Source: Alphaproteobacteria bacterium
GTDB lineage: Bacteria > Pseudomonadota > Alphaproteobacteria > Caulobacterales > Caulobacteraceae
Assembly: GCA_018820665.1 (NCBI GenBank)
Contig: JAHJNW010000017.1
Location: 1 to 40,382 of the forward strand
DNA: 40,382 nucleotides
Reading direction: 5' to 3'
Positions within the stretch are counted from its first letter, which is position 1. Every line of letters starts with the position of its first letter. A program made the position numbers and the translations under genes. Under the pieces are notes generated by a model that was given only the letters and a program-made list of their open reading frames with translations, was not told the origin of the DNA and did not search any database. Of this stretch, positions 16,399 through 27,051 are shown one piece after another.

Positions 16399-17202
16399 TC
16401 AGTCCGGGCCGGGTTCCCGCGGCGCCGGCGGAGAGGCGGTCCACGGGCCGAGGGCGAGGAGGCCGTCGAAGGCCGGGTCGAGGTCCGGCGACAGCACCAC
16501 GCCGCGCACGGCGGCGTCGTCCACCGGCGTGACCGCCGCCACGCCGCAGTCGTCGCGACACAGCCAGGCCTCACCGCCCTGCCGCGCCACGGCGAGCGAC
16601 AGGCTGTCCTCGGGCCGGATATGGGCCGCCGCCGGCAGGCCGATCGGGGAGCCGACGCGGCGGGTCTTTTCGGCATGAACGCGACCGACGAACACCAGCA
16701 CGCGGTCATCGGGGCGGGCGCGGGCGGCCTCGACCCAGACGGCGGCGCGATCCAGCTCGGCGTAGGACTGGCCGAAGCCGGGCAGGCGCGGGCTGTCCGG
16801 AACGGTGGCGACGACGGTCAGGGGGCGACCGTCGCGGCGCAGGGCGCGCAGGCGCAGCAGCATCTCCATCATCGCCTCGCTGCCGCGGCCGTCGTGGAAG
16901 CGGAAGGGGCCGTAGGGGTAGTCGAGGAGCGCGGTTCGGGCGGCCGCGTCCGTTTCGGCCGCCATGAAGGCATCGAGCGTTGGCTGCATGGCCGTGGGGA
17001 ATTCCAGCGCGGCGGTGACCGGTCCCTGCTCCAGCGCGAGGCACGCCAGATCGGCGAAGGCGGCCGGCGCCTCGACCGTGCCGTGCGTCTCGCCGACGAA
17101 GATGAAGCGCGTTTCCTCGCGCCACAGGGCGTCGGAGCCGGGCAGGGGGCCGCAGGCGGGGGCCTGGCCGAGGGCGAGGGCGGCGGCGAGGGCGGCGAGC
17201 AT
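16399..17202 (-). CDS. Exported ETHG-motif protein (ChaN/Tiki/EreA-like fold)
   Basis: A 267-residue protein with a signal peptide (MLAALAAALALGQA) and an N-terminal FIFVGETHGTVEAPAAFADL block. The ETHG motif (38-41) is typical of the haem-binding-uptake/Tiki/TraB-like superfamily, in which an E...H site binds metal or haem or acts catalytically. LEFPTAMQP, GPFRFHDGRGSEAMM and VFVGRVHAEK follow in the order expected for this superfamily. The precise role (iron or haem binding, or hydrolase) is unknown. GGAGGAG lies 8 bases before the ATG at 17202, fixing the start. Confidence 0.65.
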   Translation of the reverse strand: MLAALAAALALGQAPACGPLPGSDALWREETRFIFVGETHGTVEAPAAFADLACLALEQGPVTAALEFPTAMQPTLDAFMAAETDAAARTALLDYPYGPFRFHDGRGSEAMMEMLLRLRALRRDGRPLTVVATVPDSPRLPGFGQSYAELDRAAVWVEAARARPDDRVLVFVGRVHAEKTRRVGSPIGLPAAAHIRPEDSLSLAVARQGGEAWLCRDDCGVAAVTPVDDAAVRGVVLSPDLDPAFDGLLALGPWTASPPAPREPGPD

Positions 17203-17344
17203 GGGGCGTCTCCTCCTGTACGGGGAACGGGAGGACAGCGGCGGATTGCGGCGATTCCCCGGCAAGGACGGCTTGGACACCGGGGCGGCGGTCGGCTAAA
17301 GGCCGCTGCCTGAGTTTTCGCCTGATTTTCGAACGAGCGCCCCG

Positions 17345-17584
17345 ATGTCCGACGTCCTTCCCGACCGCCTCTGTGTCGATCCCGACAGCCCGTTCCACGA
17401 CGCCGACCTGCTGGCGAAGGGAATCGGCGTGCGCTTCAAGGGCGAGGACAAGACCAATGTCGAGGAATACTGCGTCTCGGAAAGCTGGGTGCGCCTGGCC
17501 GTCGGCAACCGCGTCGACCGCCGCGGCAAGGCCCTGACGGTCAAGCTGCAGGGTCCGGTCGAGCCCTATATCAAGGGCGAATAG
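17345..17584 (+). CDS. DUF3297 family protein
   Basis: A 79-residue protein that is DUF3297 almost end to end: LPDRLCVDPDSPFHDADLL, GVRFKGEDKTNVEEYC, SESWVRLAVG, and a LQGPVEPY ending. The family is small, soluble and widespread in Proteobacteria, with no assigned function. It is transcribed divergently from the ETHG-motif gene across a 142-base gap, and it is followed by the M28 peptidase gene 106 bases downstream. Confidence 0.88.
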   Translation: MSDVLPDRLCVDPDSPFHDADLLAKGIGVRFKGEDKTNVEEYCVSESWVRLAVGNRVDRRGKALTVKLQGPVEPYIKGE

Positions 17585-17690
17585 CTTCGAGCCGCCTTGT
17601 GGCTCTGCTGACAAAACTCCGTCCAAGGTCGCTTCTCGCCCCGCCGCGCGCGGGCTAGGTTCCGGCTCCTTCTGAGTCCCGGAGCCGTCC

Positions 17691-19115
17691 ATGCGCCTGT
17701 CCGTCCGCCTTCTCACCGCCACCGCCCTGGCTTTGACCCTCGCCGCCGGTCCCGCCCTGGCGCAGGACTCCCGTACCGTGCGCGAGGCCGAACAGCTGCG
17801 CGACCGGGCGCTTCAGGACAATGTGGCGTATGAGCTGGTGTCCGAACTGACCACCCGGTTCGGACCGCGTCTGGCGGGTTCGGACTCGGAACAGGCCTCG
17901 GCCCGCTGGGGCGCGGACAAGTTCCGCGAACTGGGCTTCGACAATGTCTCGATCGAGGAATTCCCGCTGGCCCTGTGGACGCGGGGGGATGCTCGCGTCG
18001 AGATCCTGTCGCCCTATCCGCAGCTGCTCGAGGTGGTCGCCCTCGGCGGGTCGATGGCCACGCCGGCGCAGGGCATCGAGGGCGAGGCCGCCATTTTCGA
18101 GACCTACCAGCAACTGCTGGACCAGCCCGAGGGCTCGCTGACCGGCAAGATCGCCGTGGTGCTGCAGGACACGGTCCAGGCCCAGGATGGTCGCGGCTAT
18201 GGCGCCACCTCGCCGGTGCGGGGCAACGGCCCGACCGAGGCGGCGAAGCGCGGCGCGGTCGGCTATGTGCTGCGCTCGCTGGGCACCCATGATCACCGCT
18301 TCGCCCACACCGGCGCGACGCGGGTCGGGGAGGGGACGGTTCCGTCCTTCGCCATGAGCCCGCCCGACGCCGACCAGCTGCGCCGCATCGTCGCCCTGAC
18401 CGACGAACCGGTGCGGATGCGGCTGTTCTCGAGCGCCGGCTTCACCGCCGACAGCCAGAGCCAGAACGTCATCGGCGAGGTGCGCGGGTCCGGCGCTCCG
18501 GACGAGGTCATCGTCATCGGCGGCCACCTCGACAGCTGGGATCTGGGCACCGGGGCGATCGACGACGGCGCCGGGGTGGCGATCACCGCCGCCGCCCTGA
18601 AGCTGATCGAGGACATGCCGCGCAAGCCGCGCCGGACCATCCGCGTCGTCTGGTGGGGATCGGAAGAGGTCAGCCAGCCGCCGCCCGCGCAAGGGTTGGC
18701 CGGGGCCCGCTTCTACGCCTCCAGCCGCGCCGCCGAGATGGCCAACCATGTCGCGGTCAGCGAAAGCGACTTCGGCGCCGGGCCGATCTACAGCCTGGCC
18801 CTGCCGGCCGGCGCCAGTGACACCGACTTCCGCCGCGCCGCCCAGGCCGTGCTGACGCCGCTGGGCGTGCTGTTCGACGGTTCGCCGGCGACCGGCGGCG
18901 GTCCCGACACCGGCCCGACGGTGGCCGCCGGGGCGCCGGCCTTCCGCCTCAACCAGGACGGCACCGACTATTTCGACACCCACCACACGGCCGATGACGT
19001 GCTGGACCGGATCGATCCCGAGGCGATGGACCAGAACGTCGCCGCCTGGGCCGCCTTCCTGTGGCTGCTGGCCAACTCCGACGTGGACTTCCGCGCGTTG
19101 AAGCCGGCGTCTTAG
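17691..19115 (+). CDS. Exported M28-family metallopeptidase (carboxypeptidase Q-like)
   Basis: A 474-residue protein with a clear Sec signal peptide cleaved after ...AGPALA (about residue 24). A PA-type insert spans about 125-240. The two-zinc M28 catalytic core has His279 and Asp291 (GGHLDSWD...IDDGAGV), Glu325/Glu326 (WWGSEE), Asp360 (SESDFG) and His431/His432 (DTHHTADD). All metal ligands are present. It resembles plasma glutamate carboxypeptidase/carboxypeptidase Q and should act on peptides in the periplasm. The tRNA-Leu gene begins 11 bases after its stop. Confidence 0.9.
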   Translation: MRLSVRLLTATALALTLAAGPALAQDSRTVREAEQLRDRALQDNVAYELVSELTTRFGPRLAGSDSEQASARWGADKFRELGFDNVSIEEFPLALWTRGDARVEILSPYPQLLEVVALGGSMATPAQGIEGEAAIFETYQQLLDQPEGSLTGKIAVVLQDTVQAQDGRGYGATSPVRGNGPTEAAKRGAVGYVLRSLGTHDHRFAHTGATRVGEGTVPSFAMSPPDADQLRRIVALTDEPVRMRLFSSAGFTADSQSQNVIGEVRGSGAPDEVIVIGGHLDSWDLGTGAIDDGAGVAITAAALKLIEDMPRKPRRTIRVVWWGSEEVSQPPPAQGLAGARFYASSRAAEMANHVAVSESDFGAGPIYSLALPAGASDTDFRRAAQAVLTPLGVLFDGSPATGGGPDTGPTVAAGAPAFRLNQDGTDYFDTHHTADDVLDRIDPEAMDQNVAAWAAFLWLLANSDVDFRALKPAS

Positions 19116-19126
19116 GGGGCACCGCC

Positions 19127-19211
19127 GCGAGCGTGGCGAAACTGGTAGACGCAAGGGACTTAAAATCCCTCGACTTCGGTCATGCGGGTTCGATCCCCGC
19201 CGCTCGCACCA
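19127..19211 (+). tRNA. tRNA-Leu (anticodon UAA)
   Basis: The complete cloverleaf is readable. Acceptor GCGAGCG (19127-19133) pairs with CGCTCGC (19201-19207), followed by discriminator A and an encoded CCA (19209-19211). The anticodon stem AGGGA/TCCCT encloses loop CTTAAAA, giving anticodon UAA. A long variable arm (class II tRNA) and T arm GCGGG-TTCGATC-CCCGC follow. The 85-base length fits a leucine tRNA. It lies just downstream of the M28 peptidase gene. Confidence 0.97.
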
Positions 19212-19324
19212 CCACGGGGCCATCCTCCATTTCATCGGGCTCTGCCGGGCGCGAGGGCAGAAGCCAGCGCCTGGGCAAGGGGGCCGCGGACCACTGAGCT
19301 GCGGCACAATGCAGCCCGCGAAAG

Positions 19325-19355
19325 ATATTCACGCACGCGAGAGGGAATATTGACA
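19325..19355 (+). promoter_or_regulatory. Candidate promoter -35 with overlapping inverted repeat (possible TetR operator)
   Basis: ATATTC (19325-19330) and GAATAT (19345-19350) form an inverted repeat with a 14-base spacer. It abuts TTGACA (19350-19355), a consensus -35 box, about 70 bases before the receptor start. No good -10 is visible at the usual spacing. The repeat is AT-rich in a very GC-rich region and could be bound by the TetR protein encoded at 26273-27019. That link is inference. Confidence 0.35.
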
Positions 19356-19426
19356 ACCCCGGCGTTGCGTGTCCCTCTTCCCTCCAAGCGCTGACGTTCA
19401 TGATCGGCGTATGGGAGGGACATCAC

Positions 19427-21736
19427 ATGAGAGCGATACTGCTCGCTTCCGCCTGCGCCGTCGCGCAGATGGTCGTCGCGGCGCCGGCTCTGGCCCAGGC
19501 GCAACAACAGCAACCCGCGGCCCCGGCGTCGGAAGACGAACGCCAGGATCGTCAGGCCACCAGCATCGAGGACGTCATCGTCACCGCCACGCGGCGCGCC
19601 GAACGTCTGCAGGACGTGCCGGTCAGCATCACGGCCCTGTCGCAGGAGGATCTGAACGAGCGCGGCATCGTCAACTATGACGGTCTCGCCACCGCCACGC
19701 CGGGCGTGGTGCTGAACCGGGCCTCGGCCAATTTCAACAACTTCACCGCCCGCGGCATCGCCACCAACGGCTATGGCGCCAATCTGCAGAGCACTGTCGC
19801 CATCTATCTGGACGAGCTGCCGATCTCGTCGAACGGCAACTCCACCATCCTCGATCCCAGCCTCTACGACGTGGAGCGGATCGAATTCCTGCGCGGGCCG
19901 CAGGGGACGCTGTTCGGCTCGGGTTCGCTGGCCGGCGCCTTGCGCATCCTGACGCACGATCCGGACCCGACCGGCTTCGACGCCTCGGCCCTGGTTGATC
20001 TCGGGACGACCGAGGAGGGCGGGCTGCGCCAGCGCTACAACGCCATGGTCAACGTCCCGCTGATCAAGGATGAGCTGGCCCTGCGCGTCGTCGGTTTCTC
20101 GCGGCACGAGGAAGGCTGGGTCGACAACGTCGGCACGGGGATCGAGAACTCAAACTCCCTCGTCCAGTACGGCGGCCGGGCGATCCTGATGTGGGAGCCG
20201 AACGACCGGTTTTCCGCGCGGCTGATGTATTCGAAGGAGATCAGCAATCCGCATGACTCCTCGCTGACCAACCCCGACCGGGGTGAATACGTCCGGCTGA
20301 CGGATCGGCCCGATCTGTTCCAGAGCGACATGGCCAACTACAATCTGACGCTCGAGTACCAGTTCGATGGCGCGTCGCTGACCAGTTCGACGACCCAGTC
20401 AGACTATACCGGCCTGTTCTATGTCGATCTCGCCGGGACCTACGCCCAGGCCTTCCCCTTCGCCCTCGACGCCGACGCCTGGGACAAGACCTTCGTTCAG
20501 GAGGTGCGGCTGGTGTCCGATCCGGGCGGCAGCTTCGACTGGTCGGTCGGCGGCTTCTATTTCCGCAAGCGGCGGGACGTGGATTACAACTACCGCTCCA
20601 GCGAGGAATTCCTCGCCCAGCAGGGGTTCACCGGCCTTCCCGATGAATACTATCTGCGCTTCGGCTCGCATTTCATCGCCCACGAGGTCGCGGCCTTTGG
20701 CCAGCTGACCTACCGGTTCTCGCCGGACCTGTGGATCACAGGCGGCCTGCGCTACGGCACGACCGACGCCCAGGGCTTCACCGAGGACGGCGGCTACAAT
20801 TCCGACTATCTGACCCGGGCCTACCTCGCGACGGTCTTCAACCTACCGTCCCCGGGTCCGCTCACCGTCTTTGCGGTGCCGCCGGTCACGGGTGTCAAGG
20901 CTGAGGAGAGCGGTCTGTCGCATCGCCTGAGCCTGTCGTGGCGGCCCGCGCCGTCGGTCACCACCTATGCGGCGGTGTCCACGGGCTTCCGGCCGCCGAT
21001 CGTCAACGCCCGCGCCGGCGCCGCCCCGCCCGCCGGGTTCCCGGACGACATCATCATTCCCGACGGCGCTTCTTCGGACAATCTGACCAACTACGAAATC
21101 GGGGTGAAGGGGCGTTGGTTCGGCGGCCGCCTTGTGGCCGACGCCGCCGTGTACTGGATCGACTGGAACGATATCCAGGTCCAGGCCAACCGCGTCTCGG
21201 ACTCGGTCCAGTTCGCCACCAACATCGGCGGCGCCACCAGCAAGGGGGTCGAGATGTCGGTCATCGCCGTTCCGGCCGACGGCTGGACGGTGGCCCTGAC
21301 CGCCGGCTTCAACGAGGCCAAGGTCGACGACCTGACGCCGGCGGAAGCGGCCATCTCGGGCGCCGTGCTCGACGCGCGACTGGCCGGGCCGGAAGCCCAG
21401 GGCTCGGTCCGGGTCAATTACGAATGGCAACCGACGGCGGGTATCCTCGCCAACGCCTCGGTCGCGGTCTCCCACGTGGGCAGCTTCCCCAACAGCTTCC
21501 CGAACACGCCGGGTCAGCCGCTCGTGCCGCTGCCGACCTATGACGACACCGACGCCTACACCTTCGTGAACGCCAACCTCGCCTTCGCCTTCGACCAGTT
21601 CACCGTCGCCGCCTATGTCGAGAATCTGTTCGACGACCGGTCGGTCAACTACATCCATCCCGAGGCCTTCCTCGACGGTCGGTATGGCCGGCTGCGGCCG
21701 CGCACCATCGGCGTGCGCGTCGGCTATGAGTACTGA
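19427..21736 (+). CDS. TonB-dependent outer membrane receptor
   Basis: A 769-residue receptor. A signal peptide (about 1-24, ending APALAQA) and a Gln/Pro/Ala linker precede a TonB box EDVIVTA (49-55). The plug domain includes DVPVSITALSQEDLNERG and VERIEFLRGPQGTLFGSGSLAGALRI. The beta-barrel ends at a terminal aromatic residue in GVRVGYEY. It would import a large or scarce substrate across the outer membrane using TonB energy. The ATG at 19427 has GGGAGGG 6 bases upstream and places the signal peptide first, so the upstream ATG at 19400 is rejected. The gene overlaps the MFS gene by 11 bases and heads a seven-gene run. The substrate is unknown; no siderophore genes are nearby. Confidence 0.93.
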   Translation: MRAILLASACAVAQMVVAAPALAQAQQQQPAAPASEDERQDRQATSIEDVIVTATRRAERLQDVPVSITALSQEDLNERGIVNYDGLATATPGVVLNRASANFNNFTARGIATNGYGANLQSTVAIYLDELPISSNGNSTILDPSLYDVERIEFLRGPQGTLFGSGSLAGALRILTHDPDPTGFDASALVDLGTTEEGGLRQRYNAMVNVPLIKDELALRVVGFSRHEEGWVDNVGTGIENSNSLVQYGGRAILMWEPNDRFSARLMYSKEISNPHDSSLTNPDRGEYVRLTDRPDLFQSDMANYNLTLEYQFDGASLTSSTTQSDYTGLFYVDLAGTYAQAFPFALDADAWDKTFVQEVRLVSDPGGSFDWSVGGFYFRKRRDVDYNYRSSEEFLAQQGFTGLPDEYYLRFGSHFIAHEVAAFGQLTYRFSPDLWITGGLRYGTTDAQGFTEDGGYNSDYLTRAYLATVFNLPSPGPLTVFAVPPVTGVKAEESGLSHRLSLSWRPAPSVTTYAAVSTGFRPPIVNARAGAAPPAGFPDDIIIPDGASSDNLTNYEIGVKGRWFGGRLVADAAVYWIDWNDIQVQANRVSDSVQFATNIGGATSKGVEMSVIAVPADGWTVALTAGFNEAKVDDLTPAEAAISGAVLDARLAGPEAQGSVRVNYEWQPTAGILANASVAVSHVGSFPNSFPNTPGQPLVPLPTYDDTDAYTFVNANLAFAFDQFTVAAYVENLFDDRSVNYIHPEAFLDGRYGRLRPRTIGVRVGYEY

Positions 21737-23066
21737 GGTGGCGGGATCCGCTGACGCTGTAACCCCGGGCGCGCCGGTCGCGCGCCCGGGGGCCCGGGCC
21801 TGGTTCGTGCTCGCCGTCCTGTGCTTCGTCTATGTGCTGAACTTCCTCGACCGGCAGTTGCTGTCGATCCTGGCCAAGCCGATCCAGGACGAGCTGGGCG
21901 TCACCGACGGCCAGCTGGGGCTGCTCGGGGGCTTCTATTTCGCGCTGTTCTACTGCGTCCTGGCGATTCCGGTCGGCTGGCTGGCCGACCGGACCAACCG
22001 GGTCAGGGTGCTGGCCTTCTCCTGCGCCCTGTGGAGCGCGGCCACGGCGGCCTGCGGCCTGTCGACCAGCTTCGGCCAGCTGGCCGTGTCGCGCATGGCG
22101 GTCGGTGTCGGGGAGGCCGGCGGCGTGCCGCCGTCCTATGCGATCATCTCGGACTATTTCCCCTCGGGCATGCGGGGGCGGGCGCTGAGCCTGTTCAACC
22201 TCGGGCCGCCGATCGGTTCAGCCCTGGGCGTCGCCTTCGGGGCCTCGATCGCCTCGGCCTATTCTTGGCGCGACGCCTTCCTCTGGGTCGGGCTGGTGGG
22301 CGTGTTCACCGCCGTCTTCGTCTGGTTCTTCGTCAAGGAGCCGAAGAAGGGCGGGCTGGACCAGAAGCTGGAGACCCATCCGCCGGCCGACGCCGCCCCG
22401 ATTCCGCGGGCCGGCTTCATGTCGACCTGCAAGATGTATTTCGGGGATCCGGTGCTGCGCGGCATGGCCCTGGCCTGCGGCGCGACCCAGTTCATCACCT
22501 ACGCCCTGCTCAATTTCGCCACCCTGTTCCTGATGCGCGAGAAGGGCATGACCCTGCCGGAGGTGGCGCTGTGGTACGCGCTCGTCGTGGGCGTCGGCGT
22601 CAGCGCCGGCATGTTCGCCTCGGGCTGGCTGATCGACCGGCTGAGTCGGCGCTCGAAGACGGCCTACGCCTGGCTGCCGGCCGTCGGCCTGGCCATCGCG
22701 GCGCCCTTCTTCGCCGCCTTCGTCTGGGCCCCGAGCTGGCAGCTCGGGCTGGTCTTCCTGATCCTGCCGATGGGGCTGAACTATTTCTACCTCTCGCCGG
22801 CGATCACCATGGTCCAGGAAGAGGTGCGGCCCGATCAGCGGGTGCTGTCCGGCGCCCTGCTGCTGCTGGTCATGAACCTGATCGGCCTGGGCCTCGGCCC
22901 GACCTATCTGGGGGCCGCCAGCGACTTCTTCCGCGCCAGCTATCCCGACAATTCGCTGCAGATGGCGATGTACACCCTGCTGCCCTTCTACGGACTGGCG
23001 ATCGCCATGTTCGTCGGTCTGGCGGCGACGATCCGGCGGCAGGCCGCCAAGGAGGCCCGGACATGA
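21726..23066 (+). CDS. MFS transporter, Spinster-like
   Basis: A 446-residue major facilitator with about 12 hydrophobic helices. The first is followed by LNFLDRQLLSILAKPIQDELG. The loop 2-3 signature is GWLADRTNRVRV and the helix-4/5 region contains GVGEAGGVPPSYAIISDYF, a combination typical of Spinster-type carriers of organic anions or lipids. The ATG at 21726 lies within the end of the receptor gene, and its stop overlaps the esterase start (ATGA at 23063-23066). Context suggests uptake of the carboxylic acid released by the neighbouring esterases, but export cannot be excluded. Confidence 0.9.
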   Translation: MSTEVAGSADAVTPGAPVARPGARAWFVLAVLCFVYVLNFLDRQLLSILAKPIQDELGVTDGQLGLLGGFYFALFYCVLAIPVGWLADRTNRVRVLAFSCALWSAATAACGLSTSFGQLAVSRMAVGVGEAGGVPPSYAIISDYFPSGMRGRALSLFNLGPPIGSALGVAFGASIASAYSWRDAFLWVGLVGVFTAVFVWFFVKEPKKGGLDQKLETHPPADAAPIPRAGFMSTCKMYFGDPVLRGMALACGATQFITYALLNFATLFLMREKGMTLPEVALWYALVVGVGVSAGMFASGWLIDRLSRRSKTAYAWLPAVGLAIAAPFFAAFVWAPSWQLGLVFLILPMGLNYFYLSPAITMVQEEVRPDQRVLSGALLLLVMNLIGLGLGPTYLGAASDFFRASYPDNSLQMAMYTLLPFYGLAIAMFVGLAATIRRQAAKEART

Positions 23067-24708
23067 TGCGGATATCCACGGGCGTTCTGGCCGCCCTGGC
23101 GATCGCCGGCTGCGCCCTGATGCCGACGGCGGCGCCCGCGCAACCGGTCGTCGACGCGCCGGCGGGCGCGGTGCGCGGCGAGGCGGCGGAGGGCGTCAAC
23201 GTCTTCCGCGGCCTGCCCTACGCCCTGCCGCCGACGGGCTGGCGCCGCTGGCGGGCGCCCGCGCCGATGTCCCGCTGGAGCGAGACCCGGGATGCGACCG
23301 CGTTCGGGCCCGCCTGTCATCAGCCGACCGCGCGCGGGACCAGCATCTACGCCGCCGCCGAGCCGCCGGAGATGAGCGAGGACTGTCTGTCGCTCAACAT
23401 CTGGTCCCCCGAGGGCGCGACCGACGCGCCGGTGTTCGTCTGGATCCACGGCGGCGCCCTGACCACCGGCGCCAGCAGCGAGCCGATGTATGACGGGGCG
23501 CGGCTGGCCGCGTCCCAGGGCATGGTGGTGGTGTCGATCAACTACCGCCTCGGCGTGCTGGGCTATCTGGCGCATCCGGAACTGAGCGCGGAGTCGCGCC
23601 GCAAGGTCTCCGGCAACTACGGCCTGCTGGACCAGATCGCGGCCCTCAAGTGGATCGAGGCCAATATCGCCGCCTTCGGGGGCGATCCGGACAAGGTCAC
23701 CATCGCCGGAGAATCCGCGGGCGCGCTCAGCGTCCTGTATCTGATGGCTTCGCCCCAGGCGCACGACCTGTTCGACCGCGCCATCGCCCAGAGCGCCTAT
23801 ATGATCTCGACGCCCGAGCTGCGTTCCAGCCGCTACGGCGATCCGCCGGCCGAGGCGGTCGGCGTCTGGCTGCAGAGCCAGCTCGGCCTGACCAACCTCG
23901 CCGACCTGCGCGCCATGGACCCGCAGACCCTGACCACCTCGGCGGTGCGGACGGGATACCAGCCGTGGGGCACGATCGACGGCGAGGTGCTGCCCGAACA
24001 ACTGGTCGAGATCTTCGACCGCGGCCAGCAGGCGGCCGTGCCCTTGCTGGTCGGCTTCAATCAGGGTGAGATCCGCTCACTGCGCGCCCTCGCGCCGCCC
24101 GCGCCGGCCACCGCGGCCGACTATGAGGCGGCGGTGCGCGAGCGCTATGGCGACCTCGCCGAGGCCTTTCTCGCCGTCTATCCGTCCAGCGACATCGCGC
24201 AGAGCGTGCTCGCCGCGCCGCGCGACGCCCTGTACGGCTGGACCGCCGAACGGATGGCGCGCCGCCAGACCGCGCTGGGCCAGCCGGCCTTCGTCTATCT
24301 GTTCGACCATGGCTATCCGGCGGCGGACGAGGCGGACCTGCACGCCTTCCACGCGGCCGAAATCCCCTATGTCTTCGGCGGTCTCGACCGGCTTCCGCCG
24401 CGCTGGCCGGTCATTCCCGACACGCCGGTCGAGCGGGACCTGTCCGATGCGATGATGGCCTGGTGGGGGGCGTTCGCCCGCGACGGCGCGCCCAGCGCCC
24501 CTGGCCAGCCGGTCTGGCCGGCCTGGGACCGGACCCGGCCCTATATGGCCCTCGAGGATGGACCGGTGGCGCGCGACGACCTGATGCCCGGGATGTTCGA
24601 CCTGCGCGAAACCGAGGTCTGCCGTCGCCGCGTCACCGGGGGCACGCCGTGGAACTGGGCCGTCGGCGTGGTCGCCGCCCCCGTGCCGCCTGCTGCGTCG
24701 CCCTGCCC

Positions 24709-24712
<4 letters not shown>
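23063..24712 (+). CDS. Exported type B carboxylesterase
   Basis: A 549-residue alpha/beta-hydrolase of the carboxylesterase/para-nitrobenzyl esterase family. The N-terminus is a signal peptide with a lipobox-like Ile-Ala-Gly-Cys (Cys17), so it may be a lipoprotein; cleavage after ...APA near residue 26 is the alternative. Catalytic elements are HGGAL oxyanion motif (129-133), GESAG nucleophile elbow (Ser218), Glu336 in GFNQGEIR, and His430 in HAFHAAEIPYVFGG. It should hydrolyse carboxylic esters in the periplasm. GGAGG precedes the start, which overlaps the MFS stop. Its own stop overlaps the ligase start (ATGA at 24709-24712). Confidence 0.9.
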
Positions 24713-26272
<1,560 letters not shown>

Positions 26273-26286
<14 letters not shown>

Positions 26287-27019
26287 AAAGAAGGCCGGGG
26301 CCAAGGCCCCCAAGGCGCGAGGCGAGGCGGTCGACGCCGCCAAACCGCGTCGTCGACGCACCAAGGTCGAGCAGCGCGCCGACAAGATGGAGCAGATCCT
26401 CGACGCGGCCGAATATCTGTTCTCGGTCCACGGCCTGTACGGCGTGACCCTGAAGGACGTGGCCCAGCGGGTCGGCGTCCACCACACCCTGCTGAACTAC
26501 TATTTCACCGACAAGAAGAGCCTGTTCGACGCGGTCATCGCCCGCCGGGCCGGGGTCACCATCGCCTACCGGATGGAGGCGCTGGACAAGTACGACGCCG
26601 AGACCAAGGGACAGCCCACGGTCGAGGGGGCCCTGCGCGCCTTCCTCAATACCGACCTCGACCTCTACAGCCAGGGCGGCGAGAACTGGAAGAACTACGG
26701 CGCCCTCGGCGCCCAGGTGTCGAACACCCCCTATGGGGCCGAGCTGTTCGACCTGCATTTCGATCCGCTGGTGCTGCGGCTGATCGGCCTGCTGAAGAAG
26801 GCCCTGCCGGACTGCGCCGAGGAGGACATCTTCTGGGGCTATCACTTCGTCACCGGGGCCCTGATGCTGACGCTGGCGCGCACCGGCCGGATCAACCGGC
26901 TGTCGGGCGGTCTGTGCGACTCCGATGATTTCGAGGCGGTGAAGGACCGGATGGCCAGCTTCATGGCCGCCGGCTTCCTGAATATCTGCAAGCCGGGCGC
27001 GGCGCGTCCGGCGCTCTGA
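26273..27019 (+). CDS. TetR/AcrR family transcriptional regulator
   Basis: A 248-residue regulator. A basic, Ala/Lys-rich N-terminal tail of about 35 residues precedes the TetR DNA-binding domain: MEQILDAAEYLFSVHGLYGVTLKDVAQRVGVHHTLLNYYFTDKKSLF (about 39-85), with the recognition helix around HHTLLNYYF. The C-terminal ligand-binding domain is helical, with a WKNYGALGAQVSNTPYGAELFD segment. It is the only regulator within the seven-gene run and overlaps the ligase gene by 14 bases. It probably represses the run and is released by a pathway compound or its CoA ester; this is inference. Confidence 0.9.
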
Positions 27020-27051
27020 ACGATCCAATCACACACAAGGAGAGACAAGGC

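Noticed and set aside
19127-19426. tRNA-Leu as attachment site of a genomic island carrying the receptor operon
   Set aside because: No repeat of the tRNA 3' end was found near 28974-29082 or elsewhere in the window, and there is no integrase gene.
21821-23062. N-terminal extension of the carboxylesterase frame through the MFS gene
   Set aside because: The extension is Arg/Gly/Ala-rich frame shadow of the MFS gene; the true start is at 23063 with a ribosome site and signal peptide.
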